Assembly (NCBI RefSeq): GCF_017744835.1
Contig: NZ_JAGIAM010000006.1
Span: 270,930 to 334,929 of the forward strand
Direction of reading: 5' to 3'
DNA length: 64,000 bases
Origin: Sphingomonas sp.
GTDB taxonomy: Bacteria > Pseudomonadota > Alphaproteobacteria > Sphingomonadales > Sphingomonadaceae
This document shows, in pieces, positions 46,952 to 57,616 of this stretch (within the stretch, counting starts at the first letter, position 1; every line of letters begins with the position of its first letter). Position numbers and translations under genes: made by a program. The notes under the pieces were generated by a model, which saw only the letters and a program-made list of their open reading frames with translations, was not told the DNA's origin and searched no databases.

Positions 46952-47566
46952 TCAAAGCTTCCCGAACTGCGCCTCGTATCCCGGCACGTCGCCGCGCGCG
47001 AGGAAGCCCGCCTGCTCGATCCAGCGGTCGCGGTGGATGCGCCCGCGGAAGTCGCCGAGCTGCGCGTCGAGCGCCTCGGCATCGGCAGGCGTGAGCGCGG
47101 CGAGCTGGGCGAAGCGCGTGACGCCGACCGCATTGAGGCGCTGGGCCAGCTTGGGGCCGACGCCTTTCATCCGCGTGAGATCGTCACCGCCCGTGTCCGC
47201 AACCGGCTCGGAAGGCTCCGACGCCGCCAGCGATGCCGGCGAGGCGTCGAACGAGGCCGCCGCGGCGATCGGTTCGTCGGCGAGTGGCGGCTCGGGCGGT
47301 AGCGGCTCCTCTTCGGGCATCGCGGCGGACGTGGGCACCGGCGCGGCCGGCGGGATCATCCGCGGCGGATCGCCGACTCGGTGCACCTCGCCGCGATGCT
47401 CGAGCTCGCGCTCGGCGCGCGCGCGGCGTCTCGCGAGCCGCGCACCCCAGATCAGGATGACCAGCGCCGCCACCACGCCCAAGCCGATCACGACGAAGGT
47501 CAGCGTCAGCCATTCGGGCCCGCCGGGCACCAATGGAGTCGTGGCTTGCCAGGCCTGGTCGTTCAT
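46952..47566 (-). CDS. Membrane-anchored helix-hairpin-helix protein
   Basis: A 204-residue protein with one TM (LTFVVIGLGVVAALVILIWGA, about residues 22-42), a proline- and acid-rich linker (about 70-125) and a C-terminal HHH domain: DDLTRMKGVGPKLAQRLNAVGVTRFAQLAAL then DRWIEQAGFLARG. This combination is found in small proteins of alphaproteobacteria; the domain is also seen fused to ribosomal or respiratory subunits. Whether it binds DNA at the membrane is unknown. It is probably followed by the purD gene on the same strand, but 110 bp separate them. Confidence 0.8.
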   Translation of the reverse strand: MNDQAWQATTPLVPGGPEWLTLTFVVIGLGVVAALVILIWGARLARRRARAERELEHRGEVHRVGDPPRMIPPAAPVPTSAAMPEEEPLPPEPPLADEPIAAAASFDASPASLAASEPSEPVADTGGDDLTRMKGVGPKLAQRLNAVGVTRFAQLAALTPADAEALDAQLGDFRGRIHRDRWIEQAGFLARGDVPGYEAQFGKL

Positions 47567-47677
47567 GAATCCCTCTCCGCCATGCAGATGCAGCGTGCCG
47601 CACCAGCATAGCGCAGGATCGGGAAGGTCCGATAGGAAATGCGATCAGTCGCGCCCCGCGAGCAGCGGGAAGCGGGC

Positions 47678-48943
47678 TCAGCCCTGCTCGCGCGCGACTT
47701 CGCGCCAGCCGATATCGCGGCGGCAGAAGCCGGTAGGGAAGTCGATCGCGTCGACCGCGCGATAGGCGGCTGCCTGCGCCTCGGCGACGGTGGCGCCGCG
47801 CGCCGTCACGTTGAGCACGCGCCCGCCGCTCGCGACCAACGTTTCGCCTTCCAGTCGCGTGCCCGCCTGGAACACGCGCGCGCCCTCCGCTTGGGCTGCC
47901 TCGATTCCGCGGATCGCGCCGCCGGTCTCGGGCGTGCCGGGATAGCCCTTCGCCGCCATCACCACCGTCAGCGCCGGCTCGGGCGAGAAGCGCGGCGCGG
48001 GGCGGTCGGCCAGCTCGCCCTTGGCGGTCGCCGCCATCAGCTCGAGCAGATCCTCCTCCAGCCGCAGCATCAGCACCTGGCATTCGGGATCGCCGAAGCG
48101 GGCGTTGTATTCGATCAGCTTGGGTCCGGCGGCCGTCAGCATCAGCCCGGCGTAGAGCACCCCCGAATAAGGCGTGCCGGCGCGCGCCAGCGCCTCGACC
48201 GTGGGGCGCACGATCGTGTCGATCGCTTCGGCCTCGAGCGCAGGCGTCAGCACTCGCGCGGGGCTGTACGCGCCCATGCCGCCGGTGTTGGGCCCGGTGT
48301 CGCCGTCGCCGACGCGCTTATGGTCCTGCGCCGATCCGAAGGGAAGAATGGCGGTGCCGTCGGTGAGCACGAACAGGCTGGCTTCCTCGCCCTCCAGGAA
48401 TTCCTCGATCACTGCGCTGCCGCCGGCGTCGGCGAAGATCGCCGCCACAGCCCCTTCGGCCTCTTCGCGCGTCGTCGCGACGGTCACGCCCTTGCCCGCC
48501 GCCAACCCGTCGGCCTTGATCACCACCGGCAGCCTGAAATCGTCGAGCGCCGCCAGCGCGCCGTCGCGCGATTCGACGCGGACATAGCCCGCCGTCGGGA
48601 TGTTCTCGCGCGCGCACAGGTCCTTGGTAAAGCCCTTGGAGCCCTCGAGCTGCGCCGCGGCCTTGCCGGGGCCGAACACCGCGATCCCCATGGTGCGCAG
48701 ATTGTCGGCGAGTCCTTCGACCAGCGGCGCCTCGGGCCCGATCGCGACGAAGCCGATCGAGTGGCGCAGGCAGAAGTCGATCACGGCGCGCTGGTCGGCA
48801 ATGGCGACATCGGCCAGCTCGGCATATTCGGCTATTCCCGGATTCCCCGGCGCCGCGTAGAGCTTCTCCAGCAGCGGCGATTGCGCGAGCTTCCAGGCGA
48901 GCGCATGTTCGCGGCCCCCCGAGCCCAGCAGCAGGACATTCAT
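47678..48943 (-). CDS. purD: Phosphoribosylamine-glycine ligase
   Basis: This 421-residue ATP-grasp enzyme makes glycinamide ribonucleotide in purine synthesis. It begins [19 protein letters not shown], with the ATP-grasp core in [15 protein letters not shown] and [14 protein letters not shown], and [16 protein letters not shown]. The start at 48941-48943 shares bases with the divergent xseA start (CATG), and its Shine-Dalgarno (AAGGGG) lies inside the first codons of xseA. The gene is unlinked to the purE-purK operon 13 kb away. Confidence 0.97.
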   Translation of the reverse strand: MNVLLLGSGGREHALAWKLAQSPLLEKLYAAPGNPGIAEYAELADVAIADQRAVIDFCLRHSIGFVAIGPEAPLVEGLADNLRTMGIAVFGPGKAAAQLEGSKGFTKDLCARENIPTAGYVRVESRDGALAALDDFRLPVVIKADGLAAGKGVTVATTREEAEGAVAAIFADAGGSAVIEEFLEGEEASLFVLTDGTAILPFGSAQDHKRVGDGDTGPNTGGMGAYSPARVLTPALEAEAIDTIVRPTVEALARAGTPYSGVLYAGLMLTAAGPKLIEYNARFGDPECQVLMLRLEEDLLELMAATAKGELADRPAPRFSPEPALTVVMAAKGYPGTPETGGAIRGIEAAQAEGARVFQAGTRLEGETLVASGGRVLNVTARGATVAEAQAAAYRAVDAIDFPTGFCRRDIGWREVAREQG

Positions 48944-50321
48944 GAGCGACCCCTTTCTCGATACGCCTTCCGGCCGGCTCGTAGCCGAGGCGATGCCCGG
49001 GGACAACGCGCCCGAGATGAGCGTCAGCGAGCTTTCGATGCGGCTCAAGCGCGTGGTCGAGGGCGAGTTCGGGCGGGTGCGCATTCGCGGCGAGATCTCG
49101 GGCTGGAAGCGCGCCGCCTCGGGCCACGCCTATCTTTGCCTCAAGGATGCCGACGCCGTGATCGACGGCGTGATGTGGCGCGCGGCTGCCAGCGCGATTC
49201 CCTTTGCCGCGCAGGACGGCATCGAAGTCATCGCCACGGGCAAGCTCACCACCTATCCGGGCCGCTCCAAATACCAGGTCGTGATCGACCGGATGGAGCT
49301 GGCGGGCGAGGGCGCGCTGATGGCGCTGTTCGAGAAGCTCAAGGCGCGGCTGGCGGGCGAGGGGCTGTTCGCGCCCGAACGCAAGAAGCGCCTGCCCTTC
49401 ATGCCACGCGTGATCGGCGTGGTGACCTCGCCCACCGGCGCGGTGATCCGCGACATCCTCCACCGGCTCGAGGACCGCTTTCCCAGCCATGTGCTGCTCT
49501 GGCCGGTCAAGGTGCAGGGCGAGGGCGCGGCGGCCGAAGTCGCCGCGGCAGTGCGCGGCTTCGATGCGATCCAGCCCGGCGGCCCGGTGCCGCGCCCCGA
49601 TCTGCTGATCGTCGCGCGCGGCGGCGGATCGATCGAGGACCTCTGGGCCTTCAACGAGGAAGTCGTGGTCCGCGCAGTCGCCGACTGTTCGATCCCGGTG
49701 ATCTCGGCGGTAGGGCACGAGACCGACACCAGCCTCTGCGACTTCGCCGCCGACCTGCGCGCGCCCACGCCCACGGCCGCGGCCGAGATGGCGGTGCCAG
49801 TGCTCGCCGACGTCCGCCACACGCTCGCCACGCTGGTCCATCGCACCGAGCGTTGCGTGCGCCGCTATCACGAGCGCGCGGGCGAGCGACTGGCGGCGCT
49901 GGTCCGCGTGCTCCCGCGGCGCGACGCGCTGCTCGGGCCGCAGCGCCAGCGGATGGACGACCTCGGCGCCCGGCTCGACCGTGCGCTCGAGCGGCGCGTC
50001 ACCGTCGCCCGCTCGCAGCTCGATCGCAGCGCCGGCGCGCTCCGCCCGGCGATGCTCGACCAGCGGCTGACGTCGGCGCGCCATCGCTACGAGGGGCTCT
50101 CGCGCCACCTCGACCTCGTCCACCCCGAGCTCCCGCTCAAGAAGGGCTATGCCTGGGTCGAGGCGCGCGGCACGCGCAAGGTGATCGGCACCGCCGCCGA
50201 GGCGCGCACTGCCCAGGCCGTGACGCTGCACTTCCAGGACGGCCCGGTCGACGCGCGGGTTGAGCGTGCCGGGGGCAAGCCCTACAATGAATCCAAGCCC
50301 GAGCAGCCGAGCCTGCTCTGA
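48942..50321 (+). CDS. xseA: Exodeoxyribonuclease VII large subunit
   Basis: This 459-residue subunit of the single-strand-specific exonuclease VII has an N-terminal OB-fold ([25 protein letters not shown]), the catalytic core with [35 protein letters not shown] and [12 protein letters not shown], and a long helical C-terminal region. It starts at ATG 48942, overlapping the purD start; an internal start at 48993 is possible but loses the conserved opening. The small DUF2093 gene follows, as in many alphaproteobacteria. The small subunit xseB is not in the window. Confidence 0.96.
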   Translation: MSDPFLDTPSGRLVAEAMPGDNAPEMSVSELSMRLKRVVEGEFGRVRIRGEISGWKRAASGHAYLCLKDADAVIDGVMWRAAASAIPFAAQDGIEVIATGKLTTYPGRSKYQVVIDRMELAGEGALMALFEKLKARLAGEGLFAPERKKRLPFMPRVIGVVTSPTGAVIRDILHRLEDRFPSHVLLWPVKVQGEGAAAEVAAAVRGFDAIQPGGPVPRPDLLIVARGGGSIEDLWAFNEEVVVRAVADCSIPVISAVGHETDTSLCDFAADLRAPTPTAAAEMAVPVLADVRHTLATLVHRTERCVRRYHERAGERLAALVRVLPRRDALLGPQRQRMDDLGARLDRALERRVTVARSQLDRSAGALRPAMLDQRLTSARHRYEGLSRHLDLVHPELPLKKGYAWVEARGTRKVIGTAAEARTAQAVTLHFQDGPVDARVERAGGKPYNESKPEQPSLL

Positions 50322-50354
50322 CATGATCGTTCGTTCTCGAGAGGTTGCCTGCCC

Positions 50355-50555
50355 ATGCTGATGTCCAACTCCGCCCGGGCCGCGCGGCTTCATTATATGG
50401 CGAACGGCTTCCGCGTGCTGGCACCCGGCGACCATGTCCCCTGCGCCGTCAGCGGCGAGCCGATCCCGCTCGATTCGCTCCGCTACTGGAGCGTCGAGCG
50501 GCAGGAGCCCTATGCGAGCGCCGAGATCGCGACCAAGGCGATGCAGGGCAAATAA
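50355..50555 (+). CDS. DUF2093 family protein
   Basis: A 66-residue protein. Motifs: LHYMANGFRVLAPGDHVPCAVSG with cysteine, PIPLDSLRYWSVERQEPYASAE. This is the complete DUF2093 domain, which often follows xseA in alphaproteobacteria; the role is unknown. ATG at 50355 is chosen; a second ATG 6 bp later is equally likely. GAGAGG lies 10 bp upstream. The M23 gene starts 10 bp after its stop. Confidence 0.86.
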   Translation: MLMSNSARAARLHYMANGFRVLAPGDHVPCAVSGEPIPLDSLRYWSVERQEPYASAEIATKAMQGK

Positions 50556-50565
50556 GCTGCGCCGC

Positions 50566-51468
50566 GTGCTGCGTTCGCCCTCCGCCGCCGCGCTGCTGAT
50601 CCTCAGCGCCTGCGTGCCTTCGCCCCAGGGTGGAAGCACTGCGCTGGCCCAGGCCGCGCCCGCGCGGCTCCCCCGTCCCGCTGCCACGGCGCCCGAGCCT
50701 GCTCCGCGGATCGCGCTGGCCGGCGAACGAGTCCAGGGCGGCATGGCGATCGGCACCGTGCCCACCGGCACGACCGCGCTGTTCCTCGACGGCAAGCCCA
50801 TCCCCTTCGCACCCGACCGCCGCTTCCTGATCGCCTTCGATCGCGACGCCGGCCCCTCCGCGATGCTGGTCGCGCGGCTCGCCGATGGCCGCGAGGTCCG
50901 CGAGCCGCTCGCCATCGCACCGCGCGCCTGGAACATCTCGCGGCTCGACCGGCTGCCCAAATATCCGGTCCCTGCGCCCGAGTTCGAGCGCCGCCGCCCC
51001 GCCGAGCTCGCGCAGATCGAGGCGGCGCGCGCGAAGGACACCGGCGCACAGGGTTGGCGCCAGACCTTCCTCTGGCCGACCACGGGCCGCATCTCGACGC
51101 TGTTCGGCTCGCAGCGCATCTATGCGGGCGAGCCCGGCGCCTATCATTCCGGGATCGACATCGCCCGGCCGACCGGCACGCCGGTGCTCGCGCCCGCCGA
51201 CGGGGTGGTGGTGCTCGCCGCCACCGCGCCCTTCACACTCGAAGGTCATCTGCTGATGATCGACCATGGCATGGGGCTCAACAGCGCGTTCATGCATCTG
51301 TCACGCATCGACGTGGCCGTCGGGCAACAGGTGCGGCGCGGGCAAACCATCGGCGCCGTAGGGGCAAGCGGGCGCGCCACCGGACCGCACCTCCACTGGG
51401 GGCTGAAATGGCGCGACGCACGCATCGATCCGCTGCTCGTGGCAGGTCCAATGCCCGGAAACAATTGA
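50566..51468 (+). CDS. M23 family metallopeptidase (LytM), lipoprotein
   Basis: A 300-residue periplasmic peptidase. Its GTG start gives VLRSPSAAALLILSAC, a lipobox ending at C16. The M23 domain is in the C-terminal half: YHSGIDIARPTG gives the first zinc histidine and aspartate, and GPHLHWGLKW gives the HxH pair; GRISTLFGSQRIYAGEPGAYH is the usual entrance. All three zinc ligands are present, so it should be an active cell-wall endopeptidase, unlike degenerate LytM activators. The open frame extends 44 codons upstream into the DUF2093 gene; GTG 50566 fits best. Confidence 0.9.
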   Translation: MLRSPSAAALLILSACVPSPQGGSTALAQAAPARLPRPAATAPEPAPRIALAGERVQGGMAIGTVPTGTTALFLDGKPIPFAPDRRFLIAFDRDAGPSAMLVARLADGREVREPLAIAPRAWNISRLDRLPKYPVPAPEFERRRPAELAQIEAARAKDTGAQGWRQTFLWPTTGRISTLFGSQRIYAGEPGAYHSGIDIARPTGTPVLAPADGVVVLAATAPFTLEGHLLMIDHGMGLNSAFMHLSRIDVAVGQQVRRGQTIGAVGASGRATGPHLHWGLKWRDARIDPLLVAGPMPGNN

Positions 51469-51720
51469 GCAAAAATTCCGCGCCGCAACATTATTTTACG
51501 TTCGACTGGTATCCTGCGCAACAATCGAACGCGCTCTGTGGCATTTTCGCTACAGTCGCTTCAAAAGGGTCCCCGCTGACCTGAATGGCGGCTTTACAGA
51601 CAAAGGGGGGCTCTTCATCCCTTGCGCCAAGCTTCGCCCGAATTGCGCCTGTCGCAAGGGGCGGAGCGGGGAGACACGGCCGCGATGCGCTGCAGCACGG
51701 TCGAAAAGCGAGGGAAATTC

Positions 51721-54700
51721 ATGAAAAACACCCAAATCACTCGGGGTTTGCGCGGTAGCGCGGCTCTGGCTGCGCTGGTGCTCGCGGGCATCGCGACGCC
51801 GGCGTTCGCGCAGGATGCGTCGCAGACCGCTCAGACCGCTGAGCCGCAGACTGCCGACAACGGCGACGGCCAGGAAATCGTCGTCACCGGCACCATCTTC
51901 CAGAACGTCGCGACTCCGTCGCCGGTCAGCACCGTGACCGCCGAGAACCTCGACATTCGCGGCATCAGCACCGTCCAGGAAGGCATCCAGCGCATCGCGG
52001 CCAACAACGGTCCGGCGCTCACCAACTCGTTCACGGCGAACGGCGCGTTCGCGGCCGGCGCTTCGGCCGTCTCGCTGCGCGGCCTCACCACCAACTCGAC
52101 GCTCGTGCTGTTCGACGGCATGCGTGCCGCTTACTATCCGCTGGCCGACGACGGCACGCGCAACTTCGTCGACCTGAACACGATTCCGGACGACATCGTC
52201 GAGCGCATCGAAGTCGTGCGTGACGGCGCTTCGTCGACCTACGGCGCCGACGCGATCGCGGGCGTGGTGAACATCATCACCAAGAAGGACGTGCAGGGCG
52301 TCACCGGTCGCGCCGAGGCGGGTATTTCGGAGCGCGGCGACGCGGCCCAGTACCGCATGTCGCTGACCGCCGGCTTCGGCGATCTCGATACCAACGGCGT
52401 CAACGCGTACGTCAGCGGCTTCTACTACAAGCAGAGCGCGCTCTATAACCGCGACCGTCCGTATCCCTTCAACACGGACGATTTCTCGCAGATCTGTAAC
52501 GACGGCACCTGCGGCTTCAACGGCGTGGTCAACGGCCTGCAGCCCGATGGCTTCACCGGCGGCTTCGGGGTCGCGACGCCGTTCATGGTCCGTCCGGCCA
52601 ACGCCGTGACCGGCGCGGCCACCCGCACCCGCTAACGGCTGCCAGGGTCTGCCGACCTACACCCCGACCGCAGACGAGCTCGCGCTTTCGGCCAACGCCG
52701 CCGCGCCTGCCACCGGCCCGGTCTGCCAGGAAGACCTGACGAACCTCTACGGCGTGATCACGCCGGACGTGGAGCGTTTCGGCTTCTCGGCTCGCGTCAC
52801 TGCGCGCATCAACGATGAGACCGAGGCCTTTGCCTCGTTCAACTTCCTGCAGTCGCAGTCGCACGACACCTACATCCCGGCGACCATCCGCGCGAACGCG
52901 CCGGCGCCGTTCTACTATCCGCGCTACAGCACGTCGTCGAACGTTGCCTATTACGGCAACAACACGATCCTGCAGCTGCCGGTCTACGTCTGCCCGCGCG
53001 GCACGACCGCGGCCTGCACCGCGGCCAACGGCACGCTGAACCCGAACAACCCGTTTGCGGCGTCGGGCCAGACCGCCCAGATCGCCGGCCGTATCCCGAA
53101 CCTGTTCGAGGATAACTTCAGCCGCACCCGTGCCTATCGCGCTGCGGCGGGCATCAGCGGCCCGATCGCCGACGGCTGGAACTACAGCGTCAGCGCCACC
53201 GGCATGCACATCGACCTGCTGCGCAAGTACAATGGCTACGTCTACATCCAGCACCTGCTCGATGTGATCGCCGACGGCAGCTATAACTTCATCAACCCGG
53301 CCGCCACCAGCCAGGCGACGCTTGACTATCTGGCTCCGGAAGCCCGTGCGACGTCCACCTCGGACCTGCTCCAGTTCGACGCCAATGTGAGCGGCGAGCT
53401 GGCCCAGCTTCCGGGCGGCGCACTCGAGCTCGCGGCGGGCGTGTCGATGCGGTACGAAGCTGTCGACTCGCCGTCGATCAACTCGGACTTCAACGGCGGC
53501 ACCGAGCGCTACTTCCGCCTCAACGGCTTCGCCATCAAGGGCGATCGTACCGTCTACTCGGCCTACGGCGAGCTCAACGCTCCGCTGCTCGACCAGGTGA
53601 CGGTCAACCTGTCGGGCCGTTATGACCGTTATCCGCGCGGCATCGACAACTTCTCGCCGAAGGCCGGCGTGATCATCAAGCCGTTCGAGGATTTCGTGAC
53701 GCTCCGCGGCACCTATTCGCGCGGCTTCCGTATCCCGTCGTTCGGCGAGGCGAACGCGACCTTCCCGACGACTGGCTATGTCACGGCCAACTCGGGCATC
53801 TACACCGACTGGTTCCTGAGCCAGTACGGCTGCACCGTGGCGACGTTCAACACCTGCCCGGCCTATGTCCGCTCGGCGAGCTATGGCCAGACCTCGCTCT
53901 CGAATCCGGACCTGAAGCCCGAGAAGTCGCGCAGCTTCACTGCCGGCATCGAGCTGCAGCCGATCCGTCGCGTCAAGCTGGCTGTTGAATACTACAACAT
54001 CCGCAAGACCGACGTCATCACGACCGCGAACAACGCTCCGGCGATCCTGGCCTATTATTCGGGCCTGCCGATTCCGGACGGCTACACGGTCGTCCCCGAC
54101 GCGCCGGACGTGAACACTCCGGGTGCGACGCCGCGTATCGCGTTCGTCCAGTCGGGCTTCATCAATGCCAACACGCTGAAGACGCACGGCCTCGACTTCT
54201 CGATCGACGCCGATCTGCCGATCGCCGACGGCATCCGGTTCCGCACCTATGCGGAGGCGAGCTACATCATGAAGCTCGAGATGGAGTTCCCCGACGGCAC
54301 CGTCGAGCGCTACGACGGCACGCTGGGCAACTTCAACCTGACGGCCGGCTCGGGCACGCCCAAGTGGAAGGGCACCTGGACCTCGTCGCTGGAGTTCAAC
54401 GACCAGTTCGCTCTGACCGGCACCGTGAACTACTTCGACGGCTATGATCTGTCCGCGATGGATCAGGGCACCGACTATAAGGACTGCGGCCTGAGCGACG
54501 GTTCGACGCCGTGTAAGGTCTCGGAATACGTCACGGTGGACCTGAACGCTCGACTGAAGGTGAACGACAACTTCACCTTCTACCTGAACGTCCAGAACCT
54601 GTTCGACAAAATGCCTCCGATCGACGTGGTCACCTATGGTGCGCACGGCTACAACCCGATCCAGGGTGGCGAGGGCATCTTCGGCCGCTACTTCAAGGCG

Positions 54701-54721
54701 GGCGTGAAGGTCGGCTTCTAA
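51721..54721 (+). pseudogene. TonB-dependent receptor with one frameshift
   Basis: The reading frame starting MKNTQITRGLRG has a signal peptide ending ATPAFAQ and a plug domain (QEIVVTGTIFQNVATPS, VSLRGLTTNSTLVLFDGMR, RIEVVRDGASSTYGADAIAGVVNIITKK). It stops at 52635, just after NAVTGAATRTR. The rest of the barrel, resuming with NGCQGLPTYTP, is open in the +1 frame up to the normal C-terminal GVKVGF at 54721. The total of 3001 bp is 3 x 1000 + 1, so a single extra base in ACCCGCACCCGCTAAC (52621-52636) explains it; removing one C gives a 999-residue receptor. Substrate unknown. Ribosome binding site GAGGG 6 bp upstream. Confidence 0.88.
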
Positions 54722-54744
54722 GCCGGACCGAAGTCAAAAAAATC

Positions 54745-54776
54745 GGGGCGGTTCCGCAAGGAACCGCCCCTTTTTT
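54745..54776 (+). terminator. Rho-independent terminator after the TonB-dependent receptor
   Basis: GGGGCGGTTCC at 54745-54755 pairs perfectly with GGAACCGCCCC at 54760-54770 around a GCAA tetraloop, followed by six Ts at 54771-54776 and preceded by seven As at 54736-54742. The A/T symmetry means that it can also end clpB transcription from the opposite strand. Confidence 0.93.
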
Positions 54777-54825
54777 GTGCCCGTTTCCGATGAGGTCCTC
54801 CCGGCCGAGGAAGGCCGGCGGGCGG

Positions 54826-57405
<2,580 letters not shown>

Positions 57406-57432
57406 GTCGGTCCCTGTAAGCCTGTGACGGAC

Positions 57433-57460
57433 AGATGGTGTGGCAATTCGGCAACACAAG
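57433..57460 (-). promoter_or_regulatory. Heat-shock (sigma-32) promoter of clpB
   Basis: Reading on the minus strand, CTTGTG at 57455-57460 and CACCATCT at 57433-57440 are separated by 14 bp. The sigma-32 consensus is CTTGAA with CCCCATNT at 13-15 bp spacing, so 4 of 6 and 7 of 8 positions match, including the CTTG and CCAT cores. Transcription would start about 20 bp before the clpB ATG, a normal leader. clpB is a classical sigma-32 target, which supports the call. Confidence 0.7.
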
Positions 57461-57616
57461 AGGGAGGCGTAACGATCGCAATCTGGGCGTTCGCGCGCGC
57501 CGTTGCAAACGCATCAGGCACGCTGGCGGTGCATTGTTCCGGCAACACGGATTCGGTTGCAGCCGATACAAGCTGCACTATGTTCGGTTCGTCTTGGATA
57601 CGGGGATTCTCGTCGA

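Noticed and set aside
48318..51119. A 933-codon open frame on the minus strand across purD, xseA and the M23 gene
   Set aside because: It covers parts of three real genes in different frames and has no homology; codon composition is that of a shadow.
52583..54646. A 687-codon open frame opposite the TonB-dependent receptor barrel
   Set aside because: Shadow frame; the plus-strand receptor has clear motifs and a correct C-terminal phenylalanine.
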